The notes under the pieces were generated by a model. The model did no database searches. It had not been told where the DNA came from and was given only the letters and a program-made list of their open reading frames with translations. This document shows, piece after piece, positions 48,681 to 63,944 of a stretch of 64,000 bases of DNA; position 1 is the stretch's first letter; the number at the start of each line of letters is the position of its first letter. Source of the DNA: Lepturacanthus savala. Its lineage: Eukaryota; Chordata; Actinopteri; Scombriformes; Trichiuridae. The stretch spans positions 13,716,892 through 13,780,891 of the forward strand of contig CM060481.1 of the NCBI GenBank assembly GCA_030544235.1. Direction: 5' to 3'. The position numbers were made by a program, and so were the translations under genes.

Positions 48681-51544
48681 CAACGGATGGATTGTTTTCT
48701 CTGGAACTACGTGAGGTGACTTATAACCTTTTGTGCCTTGACTGAAAATACGCCTCCTGTAGTGGAGTAGAGGACAGAGAGAGAGGCAGCCTTATCATTC
48801 GCACAGCAGGCAGTGTCTTCAATGTCTTGCTTGAGGAAATTGATACCTACACTTCAGGCTGCTCTCTGATTTTTCTAGTCTTCAGCCTGCGCTCTAGACT
48901 ATTTGCAACCAGCCTGCCCTCCAGCTGATTAGGCTCAGCTTTGTCCGACCTGTCTCGATCCTGCATTCCCTGAACCCCAAGAGCTTAATATGGAAATAAA
49001 GAACCACCCTGACGTCCAGTGGTCACCCTTTGAAGTGTCTGACCCTGTCGTTTTTCCCAGGCTACAATATAGTCTCCAAAAGGACACATGGTCCCCATGG
49101 CCCCTGACTCTGAGATTTAAAAAAAATATCAGGCCTCACAGGTAAACAAATGACAGGGGATTTACAGGTATGGTAAGATTCTGATGAACCAGGCAGATCT
49201 TTTGACTGAAAAAGTGTAAAAATGCATTACTGATGTCAGGGGTAGCACAGAAGGGACGGGGGAGGTGAGCATCAGTGGCAATCTTTAAAGTAATTTCAGG
49301 TTTAGAAATATTGGATTCAATAAAATGGAAAAAGAAGCTGTCTACATTTTTTAACTTCAGCATTAAAGATTTTCATCAGAATCTGAAGGTCCTTCTGGTG
49401 GCCAGGGAGCTTTGATGTCTTCTACTGATGTTCTGCTTTACGAAATGTATGTTTCACAGTACCAAGTTCTCATTTTTCTGTTCATTATTTTATTTCTGGT
49501 GCAATTTCATCAAGGATGAATGATAATGAATTCAGCTAGATGCTCATCTACCGATAGAAATGGTTCTATCTCACAAGGAATCAGTGTTAAAAGCTTTACT
49601 AAAAGAATTGGCAGAGGTACAATAAAAAAAAACCTGAATAAAAACATATAAGAACAGGTCACATCAAATCATGTAAGAAAGTAAAATCAGATCGAGAGTA
49701 CAGCCCTGAGGCCCAGTCAATGAGGGAGAAAAATTAAAAGAATCAATCAGGGATATAAATACAGCACCTACACTGTTGGAAGTGCAGCAGACATGAAAAT
49801 TAAAAACTAGAATTAAAATACTGTCATATCTTCTTATCCTGGTAGGATTATAACAGGAATTCTGGTAATGTATTTATAAAGCCAAAAGAAGATTTGGGGT
49901 GGGCTGTTGAAATGAAGGGCATAGATATTCTGTATTCCCCTTAGATACAAATGGAAGTTCCTTCTAAGTCAGTAAAATAAATATATTTAAATTATTCCCA
50001 AAAGTTTTGGTTGGTGGGGACAAAAGAGTAGCGTGGTGCACACAAATGGCGTATTTAACAGAGCTCTTACATTGACTTCTGTCATGAATATATTTGGCAC
50101 TGGGTGGCGGAGGAGACACAGGCCTGCAGGGAATATGAATGAGAAATAGATGGAGTGACCAAACCGAGGGGCGAGATGGCTGAACACCTGTTCCGTCTGT
50201 CATCGGTCACAAAAAAATAAATAAATAAAAGCCAGAAGTACCGTCAACCTAGTAAAACGAGATTTTCCTTTTAAAATTAAATTAATAAAAGTCCTGCTTA
50301 TAGTCCAGAAATTCTTAAAATCTCCCTTTCACTGGTGAAGGCTAGAAACACAGCAAGAAAAAGTGGTAAAGGTTTGTCTAGTAAGTACTGGTAGTTTGAG
50401 CTTATCAAACCTTTAATATGGACAAATAGCCTTTTAAAAGTATCCGGGATGCAGCCTGATTCTGAAAAAGGAGAAACAGATTCGGGTTTCTAGCATGTGT
50501 CAGCCGAAGCTTCACAAAGAGACAAACGAGTCTTTCCATTGTAAATCTACACGGTTGTATACGCTGTAGCTGCTACTGCCTCCTCTCTGTTTCAAAGGGT
50601 TAAATGTATCACGTTCTCAGGGGAATGAAGCTCATCTAAAACGGTGGATTATGTAAGGGGAGCCTGAGCTCGGGCTAATCCTCCTCTCCTGTCTGCCTGC
50701 CACCCTGTTCTTTGATGCCAGGTTCACGCTGGAGACGACGGAGTGTCGGGTGAATGCTGTTGTTTCCTTATCAACTTTAAAATTCTGTGTTGACACATGT
50801 GTGGCCACATTACAAACTCCTTCAAACACACTGCCTCCTGCTTACATTTAACTCATATTTAACCCTTGTGCCTCACATTCGACAGACATCCAAGGAATCA
50901 GTGCTTAGGCGAAGTCATTTGTGGTCTGCTAATAGTAGCTGATCAAGAATAGCAGTTTTAAATAGGTACAGCGTGTGTTTAAAGATGTTTTTTCTGCTAG
51001 TGCTGCTCTAATAAGGAAGGATTTCAGTATAATGGAGGATTTTAGTATAATAGATGATACTGTGGCACAGGGCAAATTACAGCAAATTACAGCAAATTAA
51101 AACAATAAAATAAATTCTAACCAAGATGGACACACAACAAGTCACATTGTACATTTCTACAAATGATGCTGCTTACATATCAATGTGAACATGATTAATA
51201 AAACCCTGAAATATTTTACACAATGGTTACTTGTATTTGTCTACTGTTAAAGGACAGTTTCACAATTTGAAGTTTACTTGAAGCTTTTGTGTAAACCAAG
51301 GAAATAACATATACTTGTTATTCAGGGGGAAAAATGCCCCAATCTGCTGGAAAGTAGTAAAATCAATTTTGAAGCCAGGGCTTCAGTTGGAAAGCCTCAT
51401 GAAATCGAAGGCATGGGTTTATGCTGTAATGGCCATGGGATCTAAAATAACAAACACATGCACATGTAGCAAAGTTGGCCGTGCAGTGAAAGCCAAAAAA
51501 AAAAAGGAGCGGCCAAACTGAATGAATCAAAAACACCTATGAGT
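48681..51544. other. Intergenic AT-rich DNA, no gene recognised
   Basis: A minus-strand frame near 49964-50203 and an (AAATA)n tail at 50208-50230 hint at another degraded retroelement, but no domain is readable. Otherwise nothing is supportable. Confidence 0.4.
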
Positions 51545-51551
51545 TATCAAA

Positions 51552-51778
51552 TCAGTCAATTCCTATAGCCGCCTTATTCCTCACTAGGGTCACAGGGTTC
51601 TGCTGGATCCCAGCATAATGCAGGTGAAAGGCAGTGATACACACACACATTCACACACACTCACATCTATTGGCAATTAGAGAAACACGGAGAAAACCCA
51701 CACGGACACAACATGCAAACTCCACACAGAAAAGTCCCAGCTCAAGGCAACAGAGACGGTATCCACTGCTCCACTCTA
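51552..51778 (-). mobile_element. Degraded copy of the SINE-like family
   Basis: Contains TTCCTCACTAGGGTCACAGG, GAGAAAACCCACACGGACAC and CATGCAAACTCCACACAGAA, the body words of the copies at 25.7 and 27.2 kb, with deletions. It is the oldest-looking copy in the window. Confidence 0.65.
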
Positions 51779-51907
51779 AAAAAAAGAAATCAACAAAACC
51801 TAAAAAAAAAAAAAAAAAATGCAGCAGACTGTGGGGCTGTGATCAACCTGTGAAATAGTTGTATGAATTATAAACAGTGGCTCCTTTTACTCAAGGCAAT
51901 TCCAATT

Positions 51908-51979
51908 TCCCATATGGTCTAACAGTTAGGATTCCTGGTTTTCACCCAGGCGGCCTGGGTTTTACTCCAGGTATGGAAA
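51908..51979 (+). pseudogene. tRNA-Glu (anticodon TTC) pseudogene
   Basis: 72 nt starting TCCCATATGGTCTAACAGTT, the size and sequence of a vertebrate tRNA-Glu. The anticodon arm CCTGG-TTTTCAC-CCAGG is intact with TTC at 34-36. The T-loop lacks the TTCGA core (it reads TTTTA), which also breaks the B-box. The 3' acceptor strand has a mismatch (TATGGAA for TATGGGA). It is therefore probably not functional. Confidence 0.8.
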
Positions 51980-53099
51980 CTTTCTTTCTTCGATTTCCCT
52001 GAGGGAACCTCCCAAAGGGATCAATAAAGTCCTAGCTAATCTAGTATTCTAAAATAGAATAATCATTTAGATTGTAACTGTGAGTTATCCTTTACCACAT
52101 GAAAACTATGTAAATACAAACATAATGTCAACCTGGTGAAAGCAACTCCTACTTCAAGCATTCTCAAACCTCCCGCTCATCTATACTATATTTGGCACAT
52201 TCCCTCAGGAACTTGGGCATAAAAGGAGTCAAAATGGTGGTTTGGCAGTTCCTGGATCCAAACCAGAGGATGATTTATATGATAAATTACATTTTTGTAG
52301 GGCTTTCCATACATTATGCGACTGTGGCCCCAGAGCTCAACATTAAACTACAAATACCAGGTTTCCCCCTCCAATCTGTACTGATTACCAAAGCGTTCAG
52401 TCACCTGATGGATGGTGTGTACAAGTGACTGTGGAGGACAAACTGTGTGCTGTGTATTACTTTAAAGGGCACAGGCTAACTGTGATATAGTGGAAATGCA
52501 TGTATTACACCTCAAGTATTAAAAAGGAGAAGAAAAAAAAGCGTAACTGTCTGTCAGTTTGTTTTTTTTACAAAATTCTTAATATTGGAGCTGGTTGGTT
52601 GAACTTAAAAAATATGCATAAAAATACACACCTTTACCAAATATGGTTATAGCATAATCACAACCAAAATTATTGAGAAAATAAAACCCTAAAAGTCCTT
52701 AAAAGGGCCTTTAGCTGAGTTGTTGAAGGAATTGATACTGAGTAAATCAGTGATTAAGCTTGCTCCCAGCATTTTCCACTTTGTGAATAACTATAACCAC
52801 TTTTCCTGTCGGTCTGTTCCTGATTATCTGCCTTATAACTGTGGGAATGGGAGTCTTGTGTTTGCATGCAGACCTAGTGACAGTTAGTGGTCAAATTTAC
52901 ATCTTCTTTAAGGCCGACTGAATGAGCCGTATGAATGTTCAATGGATGCTTCTGCCAGTGGGAGAGACAGTGGGCGGCATGAACAGAAAAAGAAAACGAG
53001 GATAATGAAGACGGGGATTATTGACATGGGATGCATCTGATTTTGATTTTGTGAGATTTGATGTTGGTCTGTTTGTTTAAAACACGTGTTGGGCATTTG
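51980..53099. other. Intergenic DNA, no gene recognised
   Basis: AT-rich with A runs at 51796-51819 just upstream. No exon signal. Confidence 0.4.
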
Positions 53100-53345
53100 T
53101 GTGTGTAAAGAAAGGAGGGATTTCCAGTTTAATCGCCTGCCTGAGTCTGATAATGAGATAATCAGACGTTCCTCTCCTTGCTCACCCCTCCCTGGCTCTC
53201 TTCATACCCCTCCGTCCTTGGCTGACCACTCCCACTCCCCTCCATTGGCCTCCTCAATCTGAGCCAACAGCTGATTGGCTGCAGTGGGAATTCTGAGGCA
53301 GAGGACTGGTAAATTATGCTAATCCAAGCAACTGATAAGGGGACG
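53100..53345. promoter_or_regulatory. Candidate regulatory block (CCAAT, octamer-like, GATA words)
   Basis: A GC-balanced island in AT-rich DNA. It contains TGATAATGAGATAATCAG, a C-rich CACCC/CTCCC stretch, two ATTGG boxes (53243-53248 and 53274-53278), an octamer-like ATTATGCTAAT (53315-53325) and CTGATAAGG. A mouse- or human-like conserved element is possible, but no comparison was made. Confidence 0.3.
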
Positions 53346-54364
53346 GTTTCAAGGTTTTAAACATTTAAAACCTTTGGAAATGCACACACATATAAAACAC
53401 ACACACACACACAATGTGATGTGGTCTGCTTTAGAGAGCGAGAGACAGGCTCTGTGAGAAAATAAGAGAATATTTTGTCAGAGAAAGTGCAGGAACCAGA
53501 GAAAGAGATCGCCATCATAATTCAGTGCTTCCCTGTTTCTCGTGAATCTCCATCTACTACGTGTGTAATATTCAAGGACTCACTTTCAAACACTAAACTG
53601 TTTTGTAAATATCAAATTATAATCTGTACTGAACTCCCCCCACTCAGTGCTTTGTTCATTCTGTGGTGCTGCTACGCTGCTGGCCTTTTCCCCTCTCCTC
53701 TTGTTAACTGATGTCTGTGGGTGGAAAACACTGCTTCACTGATCCACAACTTGTGAAACACCATTTTACAAATTTTGTCTTTCTCCCTTTCGTTCTCTTC
53801 TTTTTCATCCCTGCCCAAAACTGTCTGAGAAGCAGATGGATAATTGTAGCTATGCACAAACATGTTATTACTGTCTAGTGTTTCCCCCTTTTTGGATTGT
53901 TGGATTGGATGTTTTCCAAGAGAGCAGCAACACAGTAGACTTTCTTTTAGATCTACAAGCTTTGCAGTGAGACTAGTTTCTGCACTGTTCGATGCAGCGT
54001 TTGTTAAAACTACATAATATGATTGCACTGGTAATTTGTAATAAATATATATTTTTAAACTTTACAGAGTGTCTCATTGCAGATAATGTGGAGGAAACTA
54101 TTTTTTGTATTATGTTTTTTCTAGTTTATTGCCTTGCAGTGTGATGCTGGTAACCTCCAGATGAAATGCAAAATTACCTCTGCAGTCCTGCAAAATCGCA
54201 GGACTCGCTTGGCGCTGCAGTTGTGGTCGCCAGAACTCAAGCTGCAATGTGGAGACAACTGATTCCTGCAGGAAAAAGAGGGAGAGAGAGAGAGAGAGCT
54301 ATCGATTACCTGGAGCATTTCCCTCTCTTCTAACTCACTCTTCTTAGCTGACTCCCCAAGACAT

Positions 54365-54370
<6 letters not shown>

Positions 54371-54457
<87 letters not shown>
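54371..54457. repeat. (TA)n microsatellite
   Basis: About 43 TA units, preceded by a short GA tract (54281-54297). Confidence 0.95.
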
Positions 54458-54458
<1 letters not shown>

Positions 54459-54960
54459 TTGTTATTGCTTCTTGCCAGATGTGCAATCTAAATATTCAGC
54501 TGATGGATACCCCAGTTCTTGCCCACAACAGCAGATACTCTGAGACCTGCAAACCCTGAAAACTATAAGAGGGCTGCCTTTGCCAGGTCTCTCCAAAGAA
54601 AATTATCCCTCCGACTTCCACAGAGGCATATCTTGGCTCAAAACCAACCGGGGAAGGAGGCTTCAGCAGAGAATCAAAAGGAGTGAGAGAAGGATGCAAA
54701 GGGACAGAAAAGATGAAAGAAACTGCAAGAAGAGCATTATTCTACTAAAGTTTTGTAACTTAGTTCTTAATGTTTAGTACTTCCGTCCTATAAAATGTGG
54801 CCCATTACAGTACATTCATTGTTCTCGGACTGAGATAAAAAGAAAATGCATCATTTGTAATAGCTATTGCATATGAGGCATCCTTAGTCTCTGGTGGGAC
54901 TGAAAGTTAACTGCAGAGTTAACTGGCTTAAAGACATCAAAAGTGAGAAATAGAGAGAAC

Positions 54961-54963
<3 letters not shown>

Positions 54964-54999
<36 letters not shown>
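54964..54999. repeat. (GA)n microsatellite
   Basis: About 18 GA units in purine-rich DNA. Confidence 0.9.
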
Positions 55000-55000
<1 letters not shown>

Positions 55001-57525
55001 GGGATAGAGCAACAGAGGAGGGGGCTAGAGGAGAGATTGAGTATCTGTGGGAGAATAATTAACTCCATGGTCTGCCTCTCTGCAGGCCTGCGGCATACTG
55101 CTCTGAAATGCTGATTCAGTACACAGATAGAAAGAATAGCATGGGAGGGAGAGAAGGGGGTGAGGAGAGGTATGCAGTAAGGGAGAGTCGGGGTGTTGCA
55201 ATGAGTGTGTGAAGTGAAGCGACGGATGCTCGTTCACACAAAAAGTCGCATACAAAGTAAGAAAAGGACAGAATGATGAAAGCGGCAGTGGAACAAAGCT
55301 GTTAAATGTAAGCGTGCAAATTCAGTAGTTGACTTTTATCAAGCGTCAAACTGAACATCTGCAACCGCTTCACAGAAAACGCAAAGGCTCATTCTGCATG
55401 AAGAGGAGAACAGGGACATCTAGAGGCGATGTGCTGCATGTGACCTGCAATTTCTGCTGCAGAACTGCAGATACTATTACCCACTTTGCTCCTGTTCAGG
55501 CATATGAACACACTAAAGCCTTTTCCAGTCACTCACTGCAGCTGTCCGCTGGCTGCGATGAGCCAACGATTTGCCTTTAAAAAAATAATGAAGGCAAAAA
55601 CTAAGCAAAGTTAGTGTAGTGTGAGGTCACAGTGTTGTGTGGGGTGCCAGGGGGTCAGTCACAGTTAAATGTAGTCAATCTGTCAGCAGACTGGTGGGGG
55701 CAGAGGCAGCTCACATCTATAATGCATCAAGATGAGTGTCAGGTTAACCTGGGACAAGAACAAAACAATAGGACCAATAAATACTGGAGATAGATTGATG
55801 GATGTCTGGACTGATTGATATCATCAACATTCATTTGTTAAAATATATATATCTATAAACACAGAAATGTAACAGTAATAATTGGAAGAACAAGCATTGA
55901 GAAGTTTTTATCGGGAATTGTTTTATTGGAAACTGCTGACAGTGCACTCTGCCAATTCTGGGAAGACACATCTCTTCTTTTTATTATAGTTTTTAGATAT
56001 TCATCTTTGATGCTTCTGTCTCCACCCCAATACAAAGAAGTTGGAATGATTAAAAAAAAGTCACAGCAATCTCTCTTTCCATAATCAATTTCTAGTAGAA
56101 CAAGTCCCAATGACGCTCAAAGCTTGTTCTGCCAATTTTCAGATACTGTTTCATTTCAGAGTTCAGTGGTTCAACTTTGTTCTACAAATTACACTCAGTC
56201 GCCTTTATTGTGTAAAATATGCCAAATGAATGTTTGTCTTATCAAATCAGAACAGAAGGATGTTGTTTCTATTTTGGTAAATAAAGTTTTTTCTGTAGCA
56301 TGGTGGTCATTGATTTCTTCATTTGGTTTATATGCCAAATCTTTGCCTTTAGGCTGTGAATATTTTTTGGCAGACTTTATTATTCATTACATTCAGATCC
56401 AACAAATCATCCATTTATTTTTATTTTCATGGCTTTATCATTAAAACAAATCGTTCTCCTTCTCCTTACGATCATGTACCCACACTTAAAGTATAAATGA
56501 AGGGTTGTGAATCACAATGTCTGTTAAAGGAACGGTGCCTTAGAAGTCAAGCGTTTTTTAAAGTTCTTCTTAAGAGATATTCTGACTCACAAGCTTTTAC
56601 TTACATTTTAAAAAGATGCCTCAGAAGCCCACGCGTTTTGGATTTTTTTAAATCAGCCCAGTAATGGCTTTTGAAACAACGTAAATGCAATGTAATGCAA
56701 ATGGGGTGGAAGTGGAGAGGACTACTTTCATACACTTTGACATCAAACGCCTCTCTAAGTGTACTGAAGTTGCATAGAAGATAAACATTATCCTAATGTC
56801 TGAGGTTTTGATCTTATGTTTATTAGTCCACTGGAGAAAATCCTTAAAATAGGGTTTAACATCCAAAAGCCTTCACTTACACTTCAAAGACACATTACAA
56901 ATTTACCAGACTGTGATATTGCACTTTGCGTTGATATTTGAGTGAGTTGCGTAATGGATGAGTGAAGTGAAAATTCCTGCTATGATTTAAACATCTACAG
57001 TCTGTTTTATAGTGGAGTGTGAAAAATACATATAAAATGCATTCTTCTTCACAATATGCGAACAATACCGATAATGAACAGATTCTCTTCATTGAGGGGG
57101 GCAGAGTACATCTTCCTTTTAACCTGTTCATATTTAGGTGCTTAGGATGATGTGTAGTGTTGGAGTGACACTCAATCATCCAGTTAAATACTATCAATCC
57201 AATTGTTTACTCTTGTTTAAACAGGAGTAGAATTCAACTGTTTTTACCGGAACATACACAAGGCTTGCAATAGCCCTTACTAACAAATTCATACAATATG
57301 TATGAGTATATTCAAGAAGGTGATGCAGGAGCTGCCAAGTATCAAATTAAATAGAATATTTTAAAGTAGTGTTAATAGCACATTCAGAAAATTCAGCTTA
57401 TATCAGCCATGTAGCAGTGAATATCCGCATGAAAGTCCTTGAAAAAGATCCCATGTGCCATAACAAGCTTCAGCAGTGGAGGTTGTTGCTCAGAGAGGAT
57501 GGGCAACATCTCCGTCCTTTGTCTT
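55000..57525. other. Intergenic DNA between the 54-kb repeats and mmachc, no gene recognised
   Basis: AT-rich and without domain-bearing frames. The part next to 57525 should contain the mmachc 3' UTR. I did not find an unambiguous nearby poly(A) signal. Confidence 0.4.
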
Positions 57526-60961
<3,436 letters not shown>

Positions 60962-60985
60962 TCTGGTGTGTCAACACAGCACTTT

Positions 60986-60997
60986 GCATTGTGGGAT
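60986..60997 (-). promoter_or_regulatory. ZNF143-like motif (ATCCCACAATGC)
   Basis: On the minus strand it reads ATCCCACAATGC, close to the TCCCAGAATGC core of the ZNF143 (Staf) binding site. It lies about 25 bp upstream of the mmachc ATG, so it may fall in the 5' UTR or promoter. Confidence 0.5.
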
Positions 60998-61172
60998 ATG
61001 ATGTTTCTTTGGCTGCTCCCAATAAACAGATAAAGCCACTCTTAAAGTTTCTGCCATGGTTTAGTCTGTCTAATCGAATAGCTATCGTAGAATGTACCGT
61101 TAAATGTATTGAGGATGTTTTAAACTGAATTATTACTTTAATTGAGCGAATGCTAAGCAAAAGTAGCCAAAA

Positions 61173-61186
61173 ACTACGACTCCCAG
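61173..61186 (+). promoter_or_regulatory. ZNF143/THAP11-like motif (ACTACGACTCCCAG)
   Basis: Matches the 5' half of the extended vertebrate promoter motif ACTACAATTCCCAG (ZNF143 with THAP11 and HCFC1), differing at two positions. It lies about 215 bp upstream of mmachc and just before the opposite gene's first exon. Confidence 0.6.
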
Positions 61187-61204
61187 ACTAACCGTACGTC
61201 TACG

Positions 61205-61266
61205 TCCAACGTCATCGCGTTGCTGTTATGGGCTCCTGGATTTAAAAGTGGATCGCAAGGTTTTCT
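61205..61266 (+). other. Presumed untranslated first exon of the ccdc163-like gene
   Basis: Sequence ending TTTTCT|GTAAGTAG has a strong donor. Its only ATG (ATG GGC TCC TGG ATT TAA) opens a five-codon frame, so the exon is probably non-coding and joins the acceptor at 62904-62905. The start is unknown. Confidence 0.45.
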
Positions 61267-62905
61267 GTAAGTAGCTCGATTAGCCAGCTAGCACATAGGT
61301 GTATTTATATACATCTGTATTCTATTTAACATTAAGAAATTGACTTTTCCAGAGGTATCTTGTAAGCCATCAGCAGAAGCAGACACCTTTCAATAACGTG
61401 TTCTTAGAGGCGGAGAATCTGGGTTTTCTACCAACCAACACAGTTACGTTATATACGGGAAGAGCAGAAAGTCGTCGTAGAACTGCTACTAACTGAAATT
61501 AGCTTAGCTCGGCGTGCTATTTATCGTCTTCTAACGGTTGGCCGTTGACGTTATGTTGACGTTCATTATGAATTTATTAGTTTGGTTTAGTTTATTAAAA
61601 TTTAATTATTTTATTCCAAATTATCTATAATTTGATTTAATTTACCTCCAAAAATGCACGGTCTATTCCCCAAATCCCTGCAATTACTGTATTTATTTAT
61701 TTGTTTGTATTTTATATTTTATACACCCCGGGATTAAAGAGAAAAATCATATGAATGATAAATGAAAAATTATGATTCATTAAAAACAAAAGAAAAAATT
61801 TAATAAATTACTAAATAACTAGATACATGTGGATATCCATGAGATAAAGAATAAAAATAATACAAACTTCCTCCATGTACCTATATACTTCAAGCACACG
61901 TATACATATATTGTTTTTTGTTAAGTTTGTGCTATTGTATGTCATCAACTGGCATTAAGCAAAAATTGTATTATACTACCTATAGCACAGAATAATGACA
62001 ATAGTTCCTCTTGGGTGCTGGAGAAGCTGCTGGATATTTCGCACAGTATAAAAACCAGTTATCAGTCTGGTTCCACATTCTGGCACCTGAAGTTCATTTT
62101 CCTGAGTAGCAGCAGCTGGCAAAGTGTCACCACAAATGTGCAAATAAATATCCAGGGTGGCTGTAATTTGATCTCCCACCACATGTTGGAGATCTTAACA
62201 GTATTTGTTCTCACTGACCTGCCACAAAACACGTCTAAAGTTACTGTCAGTGGTGGAACAAATACTAGATATTTTACTTCAGTAAAAGTAGCAATACCGC
62301 AGTGGAAAAATACTTCATTACAAGCAAGCATTTCATTCAAAAGCCTCCATGTAAAAGTACTGTAGAAGTATTAGCAGCAAAATGTACCTACAATATCAAA
62401 AGTATATATATATATATATATATGAATTTTAATACTGATTTATTGACATGTACACATAACACATAAGCAACATTTTAATGTTCCTAAGGTAAAGCTAATG
62501 TTAAGTTTCATTGCTGTGTACTCAAATGAAGGGAACAAATGTATATTTTATAAACCAATGGCATATTTTGCATATTATTTATTAATCAGAAAAAAATATC
62601 TTGTATCTTAAGATGTCAAATACATGTAGTGGAGCAAAAAGTAGAACATTTCCCCCTGAAACGTTATAGAATGGATGTATAAAGTAGAATAAAATGGAAA
62701 TACTCAAGTAAAGTACAAGTACCTGACTACAGTACTGGAGTAAATGTACTTAGTTACTTTCCACACTGGTTACTATATCATTATCCTACAGTGGATTCTT
62801 GATGTACTGTCTCTGTCAGGTCAAACAACATGAACTTTCTGCACCAAGCATCAAGAATGAATGAATGATGATGATGATGGTAATTGTTTGATGCAATTTC
62901 TCTAG
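61267..62905 (+). other. First intron of the ccdc163-like gene
   Basis: AT-rich. It carries the MITE-like element at 62249-62770. No further exon was recognised. Confidence 0.45.
62249..62770. repeat. MITE-like element with CAGTGGTGGA-type ends
   Basis: Left CAGTGGTGGAACAAATACTA. The right end reverse-complements to CCAGTGTGGAAAGTAACTAA. Internal words (TTTTACTTCAGTAAAAGTAG, CAAGTAAAGTACAAGTACC) are shared with 7490-7995 and 9138-9550. A short TA tract lies at 62404-62423. It is the most complete copy of this family in the window. Confidence 0.6.
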
Positions 62906-62917
62906 TTCAACTCAGAC

Positions 62918-63944
62918 ATGAACTGGGACAATCAGCTGAGCTCTATCCTCTCAGTAGCAGATGGCAGTGTGGCTAAAATGAGGGTGAGTGGATTCTTTCT
63001 CCTCCTTTGAAAGTTTTGTTGATAAAACACACACCAATGTGAACGTAGGTTCCAATATTAAGGCATCTTCTATAGATATAGACCAATTTAAAGAGTTGAC
63101 AGCCTCACTGTGGTGTGATCAGGTGAACATTGTCATTATGTGAGTCATCTGTAGGTGGCAGTAATGCTCCACAAAACTGAATAGATTCAAAGTGTTTATT
63201 GTCATGTACAATGAAATTCTTACTTGCTGTCCACATGAATGCCAAATCAATAAAAATAAAATAGTAATAGGGTATTAAAGTTAAAATAAAATAGAATTAA
63301 ATAACACAAGTAACATAGAATCTAAACTATAAGTAGGCAGATTATGAACAGATATTTACAAGTAATGTGCAAGGTGCAATGAGCAGTATGAATAGTGCAA
63401 AAAGTGAGGAATAAGGTGCATGTTCTTGGCACAGCAGTCACAGCTGTATGTGGTAGTTAAGTGGTAATAGTTTAAGATATATTTATTATTCAGTTTGGAT
63501 TAAATGGGTATTTTGATACTGATGGAGAGTTTGATAATACCCTTTGAATTTCTTAGAAAGTTTTTTATGTGCCTACAGGAAAGGTTGACCTCACCAGGGA
63601 AATTCTCCAAAGGAGGAGAAGGTGGGTGAATCATTTCACATTACTGCGTATGAGGAAAAAAAAAGGAAATTACCTTTTGATGTGTAACTTCCCCTGTGAA
63701 GCTGGTTTTACTTCATATCATTTGATTTCAGACTTTTGTGAACTCTTCCACTCCTCTCCCACATGCCTCTTCCTCTACAGATTTGTATCCAATAAGGGAG
63801 AGGGTTCATGATTCAGGTTTAGACCCTCCTGCACTTCCTCCTCGAGTCCCCCATCACCGACAGACATCCCCGTCTCTCAGTCCTGGTTTGCATTGGGCAT
63901 TGGACTTAGCCGCCATCCAGTCACAGCTCCAGATACAGAGCCAG
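62918..63944 (+). CDS. ccdc163: ccdc163-like gene, first three coding exons (continues past window end)
   Basis: Exons 62918-62983 (MNWDNQLSSILSVADGSVAK then MR), 63579-63621 (ERLTSPGKFSKGGE plus one base) and 63781-63944 (DLYPIRERVHDSGLDPPALP ... AAIQSQLQIQSQ). All borders are GT-AG and phases match (0, 1, 0), giving 91 residues with no stop. A Pro/Ser/His-rich linker is followed by a Gln-rich stretch that looks like the beginning of a coiled coil. The assignment rests on head-to-head position with mmachc, as for MMACHC/CCDC163 in mammals, and on a short N-terminal 'W-x-x-QL-x-x-L-x-x-x-DG-x-VA-x-M/L-K/R' resemblance recalled from memory. The function is unknown in any species. The 3' end lies outside the window. 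Confidence 0.6.
63185..63460. repeat. Interspersed fish repeat in the ccdc163-like gene
   Basis: Contains CAAAGTGTTTATTGTCATGT, ACAATGAAATTCTTACTTGC and GTGCAAGGTGCAATGAGCAG, words I recognise from a dispersed teleost repeat. It lies in the intron between the first two coding exons. Confidence 0.5.

Larger units (their letters stand above)
60962..61266. promoter_or_regulatory. Divergent (bidirectional) promoter between mmachc and the ccdc163-like gene
   Basis: Only about 300 bp separate the mmachc ATG from the splice donor GTAAGT (61267) of the opposite gene's presumed first exon. Contains two ZNF143-like motifs, listed separately, and a CRE-like ACGTCA near 61208. No TATA box is evident. 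The transcription starts are inferred. Confidence 0.6.
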
